A program made the position numbers and the translations under genes. From Thermoplasmatales archaeon E-plasma (lineage in GTDB: Archaea > Thermoplasmatota > Thermoplasmata > Thermoplasmatales > Thermoplasmataceae), in contig KI542675.1 in the NCBI GenBank assembly GCA_000496135.1, forward strand, positions 186,001 through 250,000: DNA of 64,000 bases, read 5' to 3'. Shown one piece after another: positions 40,681 through 49,687 of this stretch; position 1 is the first letter of the stretch, and the number at the start of each line of letters is the position of its first letter. Below the pieces are notes generated by a model. The model searched no databases, had not been told where the DNA came from, and saw only the letters and a program-made list of their open reading frames with translations.

Positions 40681-40774
40681 ATACCATTCTCTCCTGATTG
40701 AAAGTTGACTATTCCACCTTATTAATCAATCCCCCATAATCCCACATACCATTCTCTCCTGATTGAAAGTTGAC
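40681..40774 (+). repeat. Two identical 29-bp repeats separated by 36 bp
   Basis: Copies at 40681-40709 and 40746-40774 are identical, both containing CTCCTGATTGAAAGTTGAC. The 36-bp interval (40710-40745) is unrelated to the repeat. Repeat length, spacer length and the internal GATTGAAAG, a common 3' end of archaeal CRISPR repeats, fit a one-spacer mini-CRISPR, but no leader, further units or cas genes are present here. An alternative is a tandem regulatory site: the second copy ends about 10 bases before the TATA-like box of the surface-protein gene. Confidence 0.55.
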
Positions 40775-40812
40775 AAAAGAAATATTTAAATTATCATGAT
40801 GCTTAATCATTA

Positions 40813-43800
40813 GTGAACGGTAAACGCTTTTTAATAATAGTCAGTATTTTAACCATAATAATGATGCTTGCACCTAATTTTCAATTGGTAGGTAATATTT
40901 CCAATAATTCTCAAATTCAAAGCAATCCGTCAAACGTTATGAATGTGCCAGTCAGAACTGATGTATCAGGTGGAATAATATCCATCAATATCAATACCGA
41001 CGCATTTATTGCTAATGGAAACAGTACAATTTCTATCCTGAACACTCTGGGACTATCACCGGTGCAATATCTGTATTTAAACGATAAGACATCCATCACA
41101 TCAAGCGTCGCAGTTACTCCCAATGGTTCCTCTATTCTGGTAGGTACCTCCAATGATATGGGGTTGAACATTATCAATACGACAACCGCGCAGACTGATA
41201 AGATAATATTGACACCTGCAACAAAGGATGAGTCTAATATAACGGTATCTCCAAACGGGCATTATGCCTATGTTTCAGGTTCGAACACATATAATATTTC
41301 GGTCGTTTCTCTTCTGAATTACAGCGTAGTGAAGGTTCTCAACGTTTCATATGATCCCGGTAAAATGGTCATTTCTCCCAACGGAACAACAGGTTTTTCA
41401 TTCAGTATGGAGGGCCCAAATGGTGCAACATCCGAGAGCATTACAGAAATCAATACTGTAAACAACTCAGTTATAAGGAATGTTACTGACAACCTCTTAA
41501 ACAATCCCGATACAGGAGCAATTTCCCCCAATGGATCAATGCTCCTCATAGGCAACAATGGAAATGTAACCGTAACTGCCATAAACATATCCAACGGTGC
41601 ATTTAAAAATATCAGGGAAGTGCCTACACAGGTGGAGACAAAGAGCATCACCTTCAATTTGCAGGGAACACTGTTTTTCTTTGTTGGAAAAAACCCAGCA
41701 GTACCACCATTCTCGCATGGGGGAGCAACTGCAGAATTATATTCGGCAACTACATTTGGATATGACTGGTCATTAAACTTAACAAAGACAAATTCCTCCA
41801 CTGCAAACGGTATGATATATCTTTCTTCATCAAACAGAATATTTGTCAGTGTGGCAAATCCAGACAGAATAGTTGAGGTAGGAATAGAGGGGACACCCGG
41901 ATCACCCTGTCTGAAGAATGAAGGAAACCTGACAAATCCATTGACTCCAGGCCAGATGTCATATTTTCCCACTTCATTCCTTGGAAGTTTCATGGTATTT
42001 GAGAATGGATTGCCATCAAACAGCAAATGGGATATTAATTTAGGCGGATTCACTTTCTCCTCCAACAAATCATATATTAACGTGACAGCATATTATGGAA
42101 AGCAATCATACGGTTTAACCGCACCAAACTTTTATGCTTTCCATAACTCCAGCGGTTATCTCAACGTTAATTTAACCTCTTCATACAGCTTCAGGGCCTT
42201 TTACTCATTGAATTATAGCCAGAGCAGAAATTATGCAATATTAACTGAAAATACCACATGTACAGGGTCTCCGGTTTTCAGTACTTTGAACAACACATAC
42301 CTTGCATCTCTACCAACCGGTTATCAACCATTTTCCAACGCCATAACCCCTAATGGGACCTTCTTGGTTACGCTGGACAATTATCCAACACCCTCTCTGA
42401 ATGTAATAAATATGCATACATTCAAGCAAATCGCCAATATCTCACTGCCAGCCGAAAAGAGCCCATGCTTTGTTTCAATAAACCCGGATGGCCTTTATGC
42501 CTATGTGGGTGCGTGCAGTTACAATCTTTCAGTAGTTTCACTTAACACATTCAGCGTTGTTAAGGTACTTAATGTAAGCTATGACTCCACCCATATGGCA
42601 TTCCTGCCAAACGGAACAGAAGGCTTTGTTACGACTGGAGAAACCTACAATTGCATTGGAACGCCTAGGAATTTTACTGTGATTAATACAGAGAATAACA
42701 CTGTTATAAAAACTGTATATAACCCCATTCTAAATTGTTCATTTGATGATGCTGTTTCACCAAATGGAACTTATCTGGTAATTCCAAATTGCAATAATCT
42801 TACAATATTTAATACAAAGACGCTAAAGATAGTGAAGAATCTGCATTCAAATGAATTCGGTTTTGATGTTGCTGAATTTAGCTCAAACGGATCGAAACTC
42901 TATGTTACATCGAATTATGGAGGCACCTACAATTTTAGTGAGATATGGATGAATAATTTCACTTTACACACAATGATCTCCGCACAATCAATATCTATAG
43001 GTCAAAATTTTGCCTTCAATGGAAATGAATCTGAAGTGTACCTTACGAATTTTGGTTCATCAACGGAAGCTTATAACATGAACAATCTTAGCCAGGTTAC
43101 CAGTATACCGTCAGGAGCCAATCCATTTTCAAAAATATTGATTCCCGCATCTTCATATTATGGTTCGGTTACTTTTATGGAGAACGGATTGCCTGCAAAC
43201 ACACCATGGTCAGTAACACTAAGCGGTTTGAAATACGGTTCAGGCAGTTCAAATATTACCGCATATTCCTATGCAGGTTTACAGAATTATTCCATTAATA
43301 TACCAGCCGGATATTCACTTTCAGTAAGATCCAGTGGTCAGATCATGGTGTCATATGAAAATACCACTGTGAGGTTAACATTCATCCCCACAATCATATT
43401 TGAAGAAACCGGACTCGGTTCGGCTCCTGTCTGGTATCTGAATATTAAGGGATATAACACATCAGGCAAAATCACCTCTGGTACTTACAGCATGGGTCTC
43501 CCCCTTGGCTCATATGAAGCCATAGCAACTTCACCCTATGCGCAGACATATTACCTGAATTTCTCCTTCAGTACAACAGGTCAGACTTTCACAATTCCAT
43601 TCAAGGAACAATATAACTTTTCAGTTTCTCAAACAGGTTTATCAAATGTAGTATGGTATGTCAACGTAACAAACAAAACAGGAATTGTTTCTCAGATGAG
43701 CGGAACAGGTTCAACCTTATCAGCGAATCTGATCAATGGATCATACAACTATACCGTTGCATCATCCAACAAGATCTATAAACCCTCACCCTATGATACG

Positions 43801-44673
43801 CATTTCACAATAAGTGGTTCATCATATGCAGTTAGAGAGCCTTTCACTACCCTGACATACAATGTAACATTCTCTGAATCAGGGTTGCCTTCCGGCACCG
43901 CATGGTATGTGAATATCACCGGGCAAAACTCATCAGGACCAATATCTGCAGGATCATCTTACTTCAAAAACCTCACAAACGGTACATATTACTATTCCAT
44001 ATGGGCACCAGACAAGAACTACTATGCAAATTCATCCAACTTCATTGTAAACGGAACACATAAATTAATACATGTGAAATTCATAGAATCGTTCTCTGTC
44101 ATATTCAGTGAATCTGGTTTACCATCTTCCACGATATGGTATGTTAATATTACTGGTCAAAAGCCATCAGGACCAATAGCATCAGGTTCAACATTCACCA
44201 TCTCTCTACCAAACGGATCATACCAATATAATATTGCAACAAACAACAAGATATACCATGCACCCGCATCATCGTTCACAGAATCTGCAGGATCTCCATC
44301 ATCAGTTTCGGTAACATTTTCACTTTACACATATACAGTAACATTCACAGAATCAGGTTTGCCTTCCGGCACCGCATGGTATGTGAATCTCTCAAACGGG
44401 ATGAAGTCAGGAGCAATAACAACATCCACATATTCATTTTCTTTAACAAACGGATCTGTGAGCTATACTATATCGGGAACATCAGGCTATTCTGCAAACA
44501 GAACTTCAGGAAGCTTTACAGTTAACGGGAATAATGTGGCAATATCTGTTAAATTCAGCAAACCGTCATCGCCTTCATCATCGATAACAGCCATAGAAGA
44601 ATATTCAATCGTCGGTGCAGTTGTGGCATTAGCACTTATTGGAGCATTCATATGGAAAAGGAGGTCTCCATAA
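40813..44673 (+). CDS. Giant surface protein: YVTN-type propeller repeats plus GLP-type repeats, C-terminal anchor
   Basis: 1286 residues. Signal peptide at 1-28. Residues about 60-400 and 490-790 contain Ile/Val-rich NHL/YVTN-like beta-propeller repeats (VTPNGSSILVGTS, VSPNGHYAYVSGSNTYNISV). Seven repeats with E-x-GLP or GLS followed by WxVN or WYxN (at about 400, 795, 875, 940, 1015, 1100 and 1180) follow, e.g. FSESGLPSGTAWYVNITGQ. Dozens of N-glycosylation sequons are present. The C-terminal TM (YSIVGAVVALALIGAFIW) ends in KRRSP. It is an extracellular, membrane-anchored adhesin or S-layer-like protein. The GTG start is about 20 bases after a tttaaatt box. Confidence 0.8.
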   Translation: MNGKRFLIIVSILTIIMMLAPNFQLVGNISNNSQIQSNPSNVMNVPVRTDVSGGIISININTDAFIANGNSTISILNTLGLSPVQYLYLNDKTSITSSVAVTPNGSSILVGTSNDMGLNIINTTTAQTDKIILTPATKDESNITVSPNGHYAYVSGSNTYNISVVSLLNYSVVKVLNVSYDPGKMVISPNGTTGFSFSMEGPNGATSESITEINTVNNSVIRNVTDNLLNNPDTGAISPNGSMLLIGNNGNVTVTAINISNGAFKNIREVPTQVETKSITFNLQGTLFFFVGKNPAVPPFSHGGATAELYSATTFGYDWSLNLTKTNSSTANGMIYLSSSNRIFVSVANPDRIVEVGIEGTPGSPCLKNEGNLTNPLTPGQMSYFPTSFLGSFMVFENGLPSNSKWDINLGGFTFSSNKSYINVTAYYGKQSYGLTAPNFYAFHNSSGYLNVNLTSSYSFRAFYSLNYSQSRNYAILTENTTCTGSPVFSTLNNTYLASLPTGYQPFSNAITPNGTFLVTLDNYPTPSLNVINMHTFKQIANISLPAEKSPCFVSINPDGLYAYVGACSYNLSVVSLNTFSVVKVLNVSYDSTHMAFLPNGTEGFVTTGETYNCIGTPRNFTVINTENNTVIKTVYNPILNCSFDDAVSPNGTYLVIPNCNNLTIFNTKTLKIVKNLHSNEFGFDVAEFSSNGSKLYVTSNYGGTYNFSEIWMNNFTLHTMISAQSISIGQNFAFNGNESEVYLTNFGSSTEAYNMNNLSQVTSIPSGANPFSKILIPASSYYGSVTFMENGLPANTPWSVTLSGLKYGSGSSNITAYSYAGLQNYSINIPAGYSLSVRSSGQIMVSYENTTVRLTFIPTIIFEETGLGSAPVWYLNIKGYNTSGKITSGTYSMGLPLGSYEAIATSPYAQTYYLNFSFSTTGQTFTIPFKEQYNFSVSQTGLSNVVWYVNVTNKTGIVSQMSGTGSTLSANLINGSYNYTVASSNKIYKPSPYDTHFTISGSSYAVREPFTTLTYNVTFSESGLPSGTAWYVNITGQNSSGPISAGSSYFKNLTNGTYYYSIWAPDKNYYANSSNFIVNGTHKLIHVKFIESFSVIFSESGLPSSTIWYVNITGQKPSGPIASGSTFTISLPNGSYQYNIATNNKIYHAPASSFTESAGSPSSVSVTFSLYTYTVTFTESGLPSGTAWYVNLSNGMKSGAITTSTYSFSLTNGSVSYTISGTSGYSANRTSGSFTVNGNNVAISVKFSKPSSPSSSITAIEEYSIVGAVVALALIGAFIWKRRSP

Positions 44674-44674
44674 A

Positions 44675-44701
44675 TTTATCTTTATTTATTTTTATTTTTG
44701 A
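44675..44701 (+). terminator. T-rich terminator of the surface-protein gene
   Basis: Directly after the TAA, a 27-base tract is mostly T in several short T-runs (TTTATT, TTTTTATTTTT), the usual archaeal intrinsic terminator. Confidence 0.5.
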
Positions 44702-44778
44702 ACATTAAACTTAATTGATGTGTTTATACGCACTGAATGCATCTATTAGGGTCAAAACAACCCCCTTTATTTGATTTC

Positions 44779-45522
44779 TCACTGTTTTTTTAGACCGTAT
44801 TTACAAAAATCAAGGGATCTCTGGAGTGTTCCCGAATATTTCTCAGCAACACCAACACTGATCCATTCTTCCGCAGGGATAAGATGAAACCTGAATTCTC
44901 TATTGATTGCAATGAGTTCATTAATTGCCGGGGTAAGCTCATTTGAAACTGACAGTTTTTCAAAACATTTGAATATTTCAGATTCTAGGACATATGTTGC
45001 GCATAATGCCACATCGCTCTTAGGGTGCTCAGGCTTTTCAGTGACTCCAATTACTTTTCCCATGGAAGAAAATTCAACATTTCCATACGATTTCGGGTGG
45101 TCAGTCTTAAAGCCTGCAAGTACATTGACATTCCCTGCAGAGGCATCAGTAATCATTTCCGAGTACATTTTCCTGTTCAGAATCACTCCATCTCCAGCAT
45201 TTAATATGAAACTATCCTTTCCTATGAAATCTCTGGCAATGCTCACTGCATGGCCGTAACCCAGAGGTTCTTCCTGAAACATCAGCTCTACCTGAGGAAA
45301 TTCCCTTGCAAGATAGGTTTTTGTAATTGAATCATCAGGATTTAGAACAATGCCAATTTTTTCTATGCGGTTTTCAATCATTCTGTTTATGATAAGGTCA
45401 ATAATTGGTCTTAGAACTGTCTTTCCCTCTCTTATATCATACATAGGCAGCATCTCCTTCCTGAATTTTCCATCCAGACCGGACCTTGTGCCTTTTCCAG
45501 CAGCCGTTATGAGACCTTTCAT
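44779..45522 (-). CDS. Sugar-1-phosphate nucleotidyltransferase (UTP-glucose-1-phosphate uridylyltransferase-like)
   Basis: 247 residues. ITAAGKGTRSGLDGKFRKEM is the nucleotide-binding GxGTR...K motif, PLGYGHAVSIARDFIG is the family's second motif, and ILNAGDGVI supplies the Asp for Mg2+. It makes an NDP-sugar for glycolipids, glycoproteins or nucleotide-sugar pools. It neighbours the heavily glycosylatable surface protein, but no functional link is proven. UTP and glucose specificity are inference. Confidence 0.82.
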   Translation of the reverse strand: MKGLITAAGKGTRSGLDGKFRKEMLPMYDIREGKTVLRPIIDLIINRMIENRIEKIGIVLNPDDSITKTYLAREFPQVELMFQEEPLGYGHAVSIARDFIGKDSFILNAGDGVILNRKMYSEMITDASAGNVNVLAGFKTDHPKSYGNVEFSSMGKVIGVTEKPEHPKSDVALCATYVLESEIFKCFEKLSVSNELTPAINELIAINREFRFHLIPAEEWISVGVAEKYSGTLQRSLDFCKYGLKKQ

Positions 45523-45627
45523 CTGACCTTACCCTATGGTATTAATTATTTTATATATTCCCTGTTCTGTTCAAAAACGTTAATCATATCGCAAAAAGCA
45601 TATAAGTTGCAAAGCATACCCAAAAAT

Positions 45628-46893
45628 ATGGCTGAAGAATCGGGGAAGTTTTTTACGCTCGACAGTTTTGATTTGAAAGGTAAAACCGTATTGTTAAGAC
45701 TTGATCTGAATTCTCCAATTCACCCAATAACAGGGGAAATTCTCAGCGAATCCAGACTGAAATCTCATGTGAGCACAATCAATGATCTGAAATCATCCAG
45801 AGTGGTGATTCTGGCTCATCAAAGCAGACCTGGAAAAAGCGATTTTATATCACTGAGGGAACATTCCAGAAGACTCCAGAGGCTCACAGGAAGGAAAATA
45901 ACATTTGTTGATTCACTTTTCAACAGCAGTGCTGTTAATGAAATCTCAAAAATGAAAGACGGAGATATATTAATGCTGGAAAATACAAGGTTTTATTCTG
46001 AAGATGTTTCCATTGACTCCACTGATTATGATATCCTTGAATCAACCAATTTCGTAAAAAATCTCTCTCAGGTAACAGATTACTTTGTCAATGATGCCTT
46101 TCCTGCTATCCACAGACCGCAAACAAGTCTCATAGGTTTTACCAGACTGATGCCAAATATTGCGGGTAGACTCATACAGACTGAAATAGAAGCGCTGGAC
46201 AGATTTCTAAAAGGTCATGAGAAACCAAAGATTGCCATTCTGGGAGGTGCAAAAATTGACGATTCCATTGCAGTTTCAAGATCATTCCTCGAAAAGGATA
46301 TTGTGAAGACCATAATAGCCGGTGGTGTTGTTGGAAATGCATTTTTAATGGCAAAGGGCGCGAACATAGGAAAAAAGAACAAAGACTTCATCATAAAGAA
46401 CAACAGGAATCATGAAAAGCTCATAGCAATTTGCAAAGAGCTCCTTGAAAAATACCCCGACAGGATAATTTTGCCTGTTGATTCCATTCTCAATCCATCC
46501 AGACGGATTTTAAAAACAGAGGAAAGTGTTCCTGATGATGAGATTATGGCAGATATAGGGCCCGAAACAGCAAATATTTTCCGCGATGCCATTGCAAAGG
46601 CAAAGGGAATCTTCATTAACGGCCCAATGGGAATGTATGAGATCGCAGAATACGCAGGCGGAACACTTGATATATTTATGGCAGTATCTGAAGCCAGAGC
46701 AATCAAAATAGCAGGAGGCGGACATACAATATCCGTTCTGGAATCTCTGAACGTAATGGATAAAGTTGATCATGTATCAACAGGAGGCGGGGCACTCATA
46801 AGCTATTTATCCGGTGAGAAGATGCCAGTTCTTGAGGCTTTAAAACTAAGTTATAAGCACTTTATTGAGGATGATAAGATTGACAGAAAATGA
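45628..46893 (+). CDS. pgk: Phosphoglycerate kinase
   Basis: 421 residues from the ATG at 45628; a gcatataag box 23-31 bases upstream supports a leaderless start. VLLRLDLNSPIHP is the substrate-binding N-terminal motif, ILAHQSRPGK follows, HRPQTSLIGF and KIAILGGAKIDDSI are ADP-side signatures, and FINGPMGMYE then TISVLESLNVMD close the C-terminal lobe. It transfers phosphate between 1,3-bisphosphoglycerate and ADP in glycolysis/gluconeogenesis. Its 3' end overlaps the prefoldin start. Confidence 0.94.
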   Translation: MAEESGKFFTLDSFDLKGKTVLLRLDLNSPIHPITGEILSESRLKSHVSTINDLKSSRVVILAHQSRPGKSDFISLREHSRRLQRLTGRKITFVDSLFNSSAVNEISKMKDGDILMLENTRFYSEDVSIDSTDYDILESTNFVKNLSQVTDYFVNDAFPAIHRPQTSLIGFTRLMPNIAGRLIQTEIEALDRFLKGHEKPKIAILGGAKIDDSIAVSRSFLEKDIVKTIIAGGVVGNAFLMAKGANIGKKNKDFIIKNNRNHEKLIAICKELLEKYPDRIILPVDSILNPSRRILKTEESVPDDEIMADIGPETANIFRDAIAKAKGIFINGPMGMYEIAEYAGGTLDIFMAVSEARAIKIAGGGHTISVLESLNVMDKVDHVSTGGGALISYLSGEKMPVLEALKLSYKHFIEDDKIDRK

Positions 46894-47293
46894 ACAGGAA
46901 ATAACCCTGAGCCAGGAAATCCAGTATCTGCAAAATATTATAGAATCAACTGACAGACAGATATCTGTCCTTTCCAAGGGCGCTGAAGATTATCTGAGAG
47001 CACTCTCAGTTCTTGAGGAATCTGCCATTGAAAGCTCCGGTGATGTGAGAATATCCATTGGCGGTGGCGTATTTGTAAAGGCAAGAATAGAGAGCAGCAA
47101 ACCTCTTATTATACCCATAGGTTCCGGAATTTTCATTGAAGAATCTCCAGATCAGACAAAGGAAAGATTAAAAAAACTCATAAGTGACATTAATGCAACA
47201 CTGGAAAACATGAATGCACAGCGGAAAGTTGCAGCATCGCAATATGAGCAGTTAATATCCATGATGAGAGAAAACGCTGGAAAGAAGGAATGA
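46871..47293 (+). CDS. pfdA: Prefoldin alpha subunit
   Basis: About 140 residues. Two long coiled-coil arms (EQEITLSQEIQYLQNIIEST and KERLKKLISDINATLENMNA) flank a beta-hairpin region (GDVRISIGGGVFVKARIE, LIIPIGSGIFIEE), the alpha-class prefoldin layout. Prefoldin hands unfolded proteins to the chaperonin. The ATG at 46871 or the TTG at 46880 (GAGG at 46867-46870) both fit; the latter matches the AGG-spacing used at rps12. It overlaps pgk and abuts ftsY, so it sits in an archaeal pgk-pfdA-ftsY string. Confidence 0.88.
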   Translation: MIRLTENEQEITLSQEIQYLQNIIESTDRQISVLSKGAEDYLRALSVLEESAIESSGDVRISIGGGVFVKARIESSKPLIIPIGSGIFIEESPDQTKERLKKLISDINATLENMNAQRKVAASQYEQLISMMRENAGKKE

Positions 47294-47297
47294 TTCC

Positions 47298-48197
47298 GTG
47301 TTTAAAGGACTGAAGAACAAGTTTTCAAACATATTTGGCGGTGAAAGCGAGACCGAAATAAGAGGGTCAAATTTTATTCAGAATGTATATGAAGCACTTC
47401 TGGAATCGGATGTATCAGTGGAAGCATCAGACAAAATATCCACAGTTCTATCAAAAAGGATTCAGGACCCCAAAAAAAAGTATTCCAGGGAAATGCTTAA
47501 AAAAAGCCTTTATGATACCGTTCTGGAGTTTCTCAAGGGGGTAACCGCTGATACCTGGGGCATGCTTCAGGGAGATGCTCCATTCAAGATTCTGTTCCTC
47601 GGAATCAACGGAACAGGTAAAACAACAACCATTGCAAAGATGGCAAGATTCCTTATTGAAAGAAACAGGCGCGTTGTTCTGGCTGCATCAGATACATTCA
47701 GAGCAGGGGCTATCGATCAGCTCAGCTATCAGGGGGAGAGAGTGGGTGTAAAGGTGATTAAACACCAGCCGGGAAGCGATCCATCGGCAGTTGCATATGA
47801 TGCAATTGAGCATGCCCGTTCCAGAGGAATAGATTATGTTCTCATAGATACCGCGGGACGTATGCAGAACAATATTAATCTCAGAGAGGAGATGAAAAAA
47901 ATCAAGAGAGTAACCAAACCGGACCTGACAGTTCTCGTAATAGACTCCATGGCTGCGAACGATGTAATGGAACAGTCAAAAACATTTTCCAGGGAGATTG
48001 GATTCGACGGCCTTATTGTAACCAAACTTGATACCGATGCAAGAGGTGGTTCTATCCTTACAATATCTTCAGAATTAAAAAAGCCAATATTATTTATAGG
48101 CACCGGCCAGAATCCTGAGGATCTTATGGAATTCTCTCCGGATTGGGTTATAAAAAAGATGCTCCCCGAAGAGCTTTTGCCCTCATCTCAGACCTGA
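47298..48197 (+). CDS. ftsY: Signal recognition particle receptor FtsY
   Basis: 299 residues with a short helical N domain. GINGTGKTT (102-110) is G1, AASDTFRAGA and DTAGRMQNN (G3) follow, and TKLDTDARGGSILTI is G4 with the closing motif. It docks SRP-ribosome complexes at the membrane. GTG start at 47298, just after prefoldin. Its last 15 bases overlap the converging HTH gene. Confidence 0.95.
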   Translation: MFKGLKNKFSNIFGGESETEIRGSNFIQNVYEALLESDVSVEASDKISTVLSKRIQDPKKKYSREMLKKSLYDTVLEFLKGVTADTWGMLQGDAPFKILFLGINGTGKTTTIAKMARFLIERNRRVVLAASDTFRAGAIDQLSYQGERVGVKVIKHQPGSDPSAVAYDAIEHARSRGIDYVLIDTAGRMQNNINLREEMKKIKRVTKPDLTVLVIDSMAANDVMEQSKTFSREIGFDGLIVTKLDTDARGGSILTISSELKKPILFIGTGQNPEDLMEFSPDWVIKKMLPEELLPSSQT

Positions 48198-48857
48198 GAT
48201 CGCCCTGCAAACATCCTTGACAGGCATCTCTGTTGTTATCAGAGGAATATTTTCAATCTCTGCTATTTTCACTGCCAGTTCATCAACGCGATCAGCCTGG
48301 ATATATACAACTGCAGCAGGCTTGAGAGGATGAACGCGGATTGCGATCATGGGGCTCCTGCCCAGCTTAACATCTGTAAAAAATATTGCCCTCTGGCTCG
48401 ACCATCCATAGAGAAGGCTGTATTCTGAATATGAAAATGAAAGGATCGCCTTTATGCCGTCAACGACGGTATATCCATGGACATACCTGTCTATCCCTTT
48501 TTTTGAATGTACTACTCCATCTATTGCTTTAATCATTCTGGAAAGGTGAACATCGTGATCATAATCGCTTATGTCTATGAGAGCTTCGTAAGGAACTCCG
48601 CTGTTATACCTTCTCAGTATTATACCGCCCCTTGCCTTATCTATTTCAGTCAGGGCATAGACAAATTTCTTAATGGTAGCAATCCCGGGAGACTTTCTTC
48701 TTCCAGACTCATAATCGCTTATCATGGACGGGGAAATCTCCATTGCTCTTGATAGGTCAACCTTGGCAACCTGAAATTCCTCTCTCCACTTTCTCATGGT
48801 TTCTCCGGGATTTTCAGAAATAGTTATCTCTCCTGCGACCTTCTCCTCAAGATTCAT
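48183..48857 (-). CDS. Archaeal XRE-type HTH regulator
   Basis: 224 residues. An N-terminal Cro/CI helix-turn-helix (AKVDLSRAMEISPSMISDYE, then SGRRKSPGIATIKKFVYAL) is followed by a large alpha/beta domain typical of a widespread archaeal HTH family (GVVHSKKGIDRYVHGYTVVD, AIRVHPLKPAAVVYIQAD). Ligand and targets are unknown. Convergent overlap of 15 bases with ftsY. Confidence 0.82.
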   Translation of the reverse strand: MNLEEKVAGEITISENPGETMRKWREEFQVAKVDLSRAMEISPSMISDYESGRRKSPGIATIKKFVYALTEIDKARGGIILRRYNSGVPYEALIDISDYDHDVHLSRMIKAIDGVVHSKKGIDRYVHGYTVVDGIKAILSFSYSEYSLLYGWSSQRAIFFTDVKLGRSPMIAIRVHPLKPAAVVYIQADRVDELAVKIAEIENIPLITTEMPVKDVCRAISGLR

Positions 48858-48963
48858 TAAATCTTATGCTCATCGGTAATAATAATTTGACGATTTCAAG
48901 TTCATTTTTAAGTAAAGCTTGAAAAATACGTTACTATGCGGTATTTTTATCAATGTACAATTT

Positions 48964-48978
48964 TCATTACGGTAATGA
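48964..48978. promoter_or_regulatory. Palindrome upstream of the COG4280-like gene
   Basis: TCATTAC-G-GTAATGA, 7-base perfect arms, sits about 20-34 bases before the tttaatata box (about 48998) of the gene at 49031, where a regulator could act. Confidence 0.4.
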
Positions 48979-49030
48979 TTAATTCTCTCTGAATGTATTT
49001 AATATATTGAGGCAATACCTGAATCATACA

Positions 49031-49681
49031 ATGAATATTCCTATTCTTCTTGCCGCACTGGGTATAACACTGCTGGAAATGTCAGAAGCGTCTGCAGTTG
49101 GAATTGCGCTCTATGCAGAGCAGAAGGAAATATCAATATTTCTGGCAATTGCTGTAAGCTCTGCAATAGTGCTGACTATTACAGCTATAGCAGGAGACCT
49201 TCTTACTTATTTTCCCTTATTTTACGTCAGGCTGATTTCTGCAACGCTGCTTCTCTATTTTGGAATAAGACTTTTCTTCAGTGCAAGGCGATCTGTAAAA
49301 TTTCAGAAGTATGGGCCGCCTAAAAATTCTCATGGGGAAACTGGCAAAAGCAGCCTGCTGGTAACAGCATTCTCTGTGGGTGCAGTGGAATCATTTGAAG
49401 CGGCAATAGTTCTGGTCGCACTTTTCCCCCAATCGTATAACTCCACACTGGAAGGGTTATTTGCCGGTGTATTCATCGTTATAATTGCAGCATATGTATT
49501 GAGATCGCAGGTTAGAAAGGTTAAGCAGGCAATAATGAAGATACTGGTATCATCCCTGCTACTTACATTTTCCATCTTCTGGTACCTTGAAAGTGTTACG
49601 ACGACAATGGACATCTACCTTATTCCTATCTTTGCAGTTGTATTTTTAACGGTCAATCATATGGCAAGAAGAGGAATCTGA
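49031..49681 (+). CDS. Polytopic membrane protein with duplicated E..E motif (cation/GDT1- or COG4280-like)
   Basis: 216 residues from the ATG at 49031, 25 bases after tttaatata. Six or seven hydrophobic segments. TLLEMSEASAVGIAL in TM1 and AVESFEAAIVLVAL in TM4 are an internal repeat with a membrane Glu pair, reminiscent of LysE/TMEM165-type transporters in which such acids bind cations. I cannot separate GDT1-like from COG4280-like assignment. The substrate is unknown. A palindrome sits in front of its promoter. Confidence 0.6.
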   Translation: MNIPILLAALGITLLEMSEASAVGIALYAEQKEISIFLAIAVSSAIVLTITAIAGDLLTYFPLFYVRLISATLLLYFGIRLFFSARRSVKFQKYGPPKNSHGETGKSSLLVTAFSVGAVESFEAAIVLVALFPQSYNSTLEGLFAGVFIVIIAAYVLRSQVRKVKQAIMKILVSSLLLTFSIFWYLESVTTTMDIYLIPIFAVVFLTVNHMARRGI

Positions 49682-49687
49682 AAAGGA

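Noticed and set aside
40681-40774. Calling the repeat pair a CRISPR array
   Set aside because: Only two units, no leader, and no cas genes in the window; kept as a repeat with CRISPR as one hypothesis.
41319-42068. 249-codon minus frame
   Set aside because: Antisense to the surface protein; no promoter or motif, and the plus strand is supported by signal peptide, repeats and C-terminal anchor.
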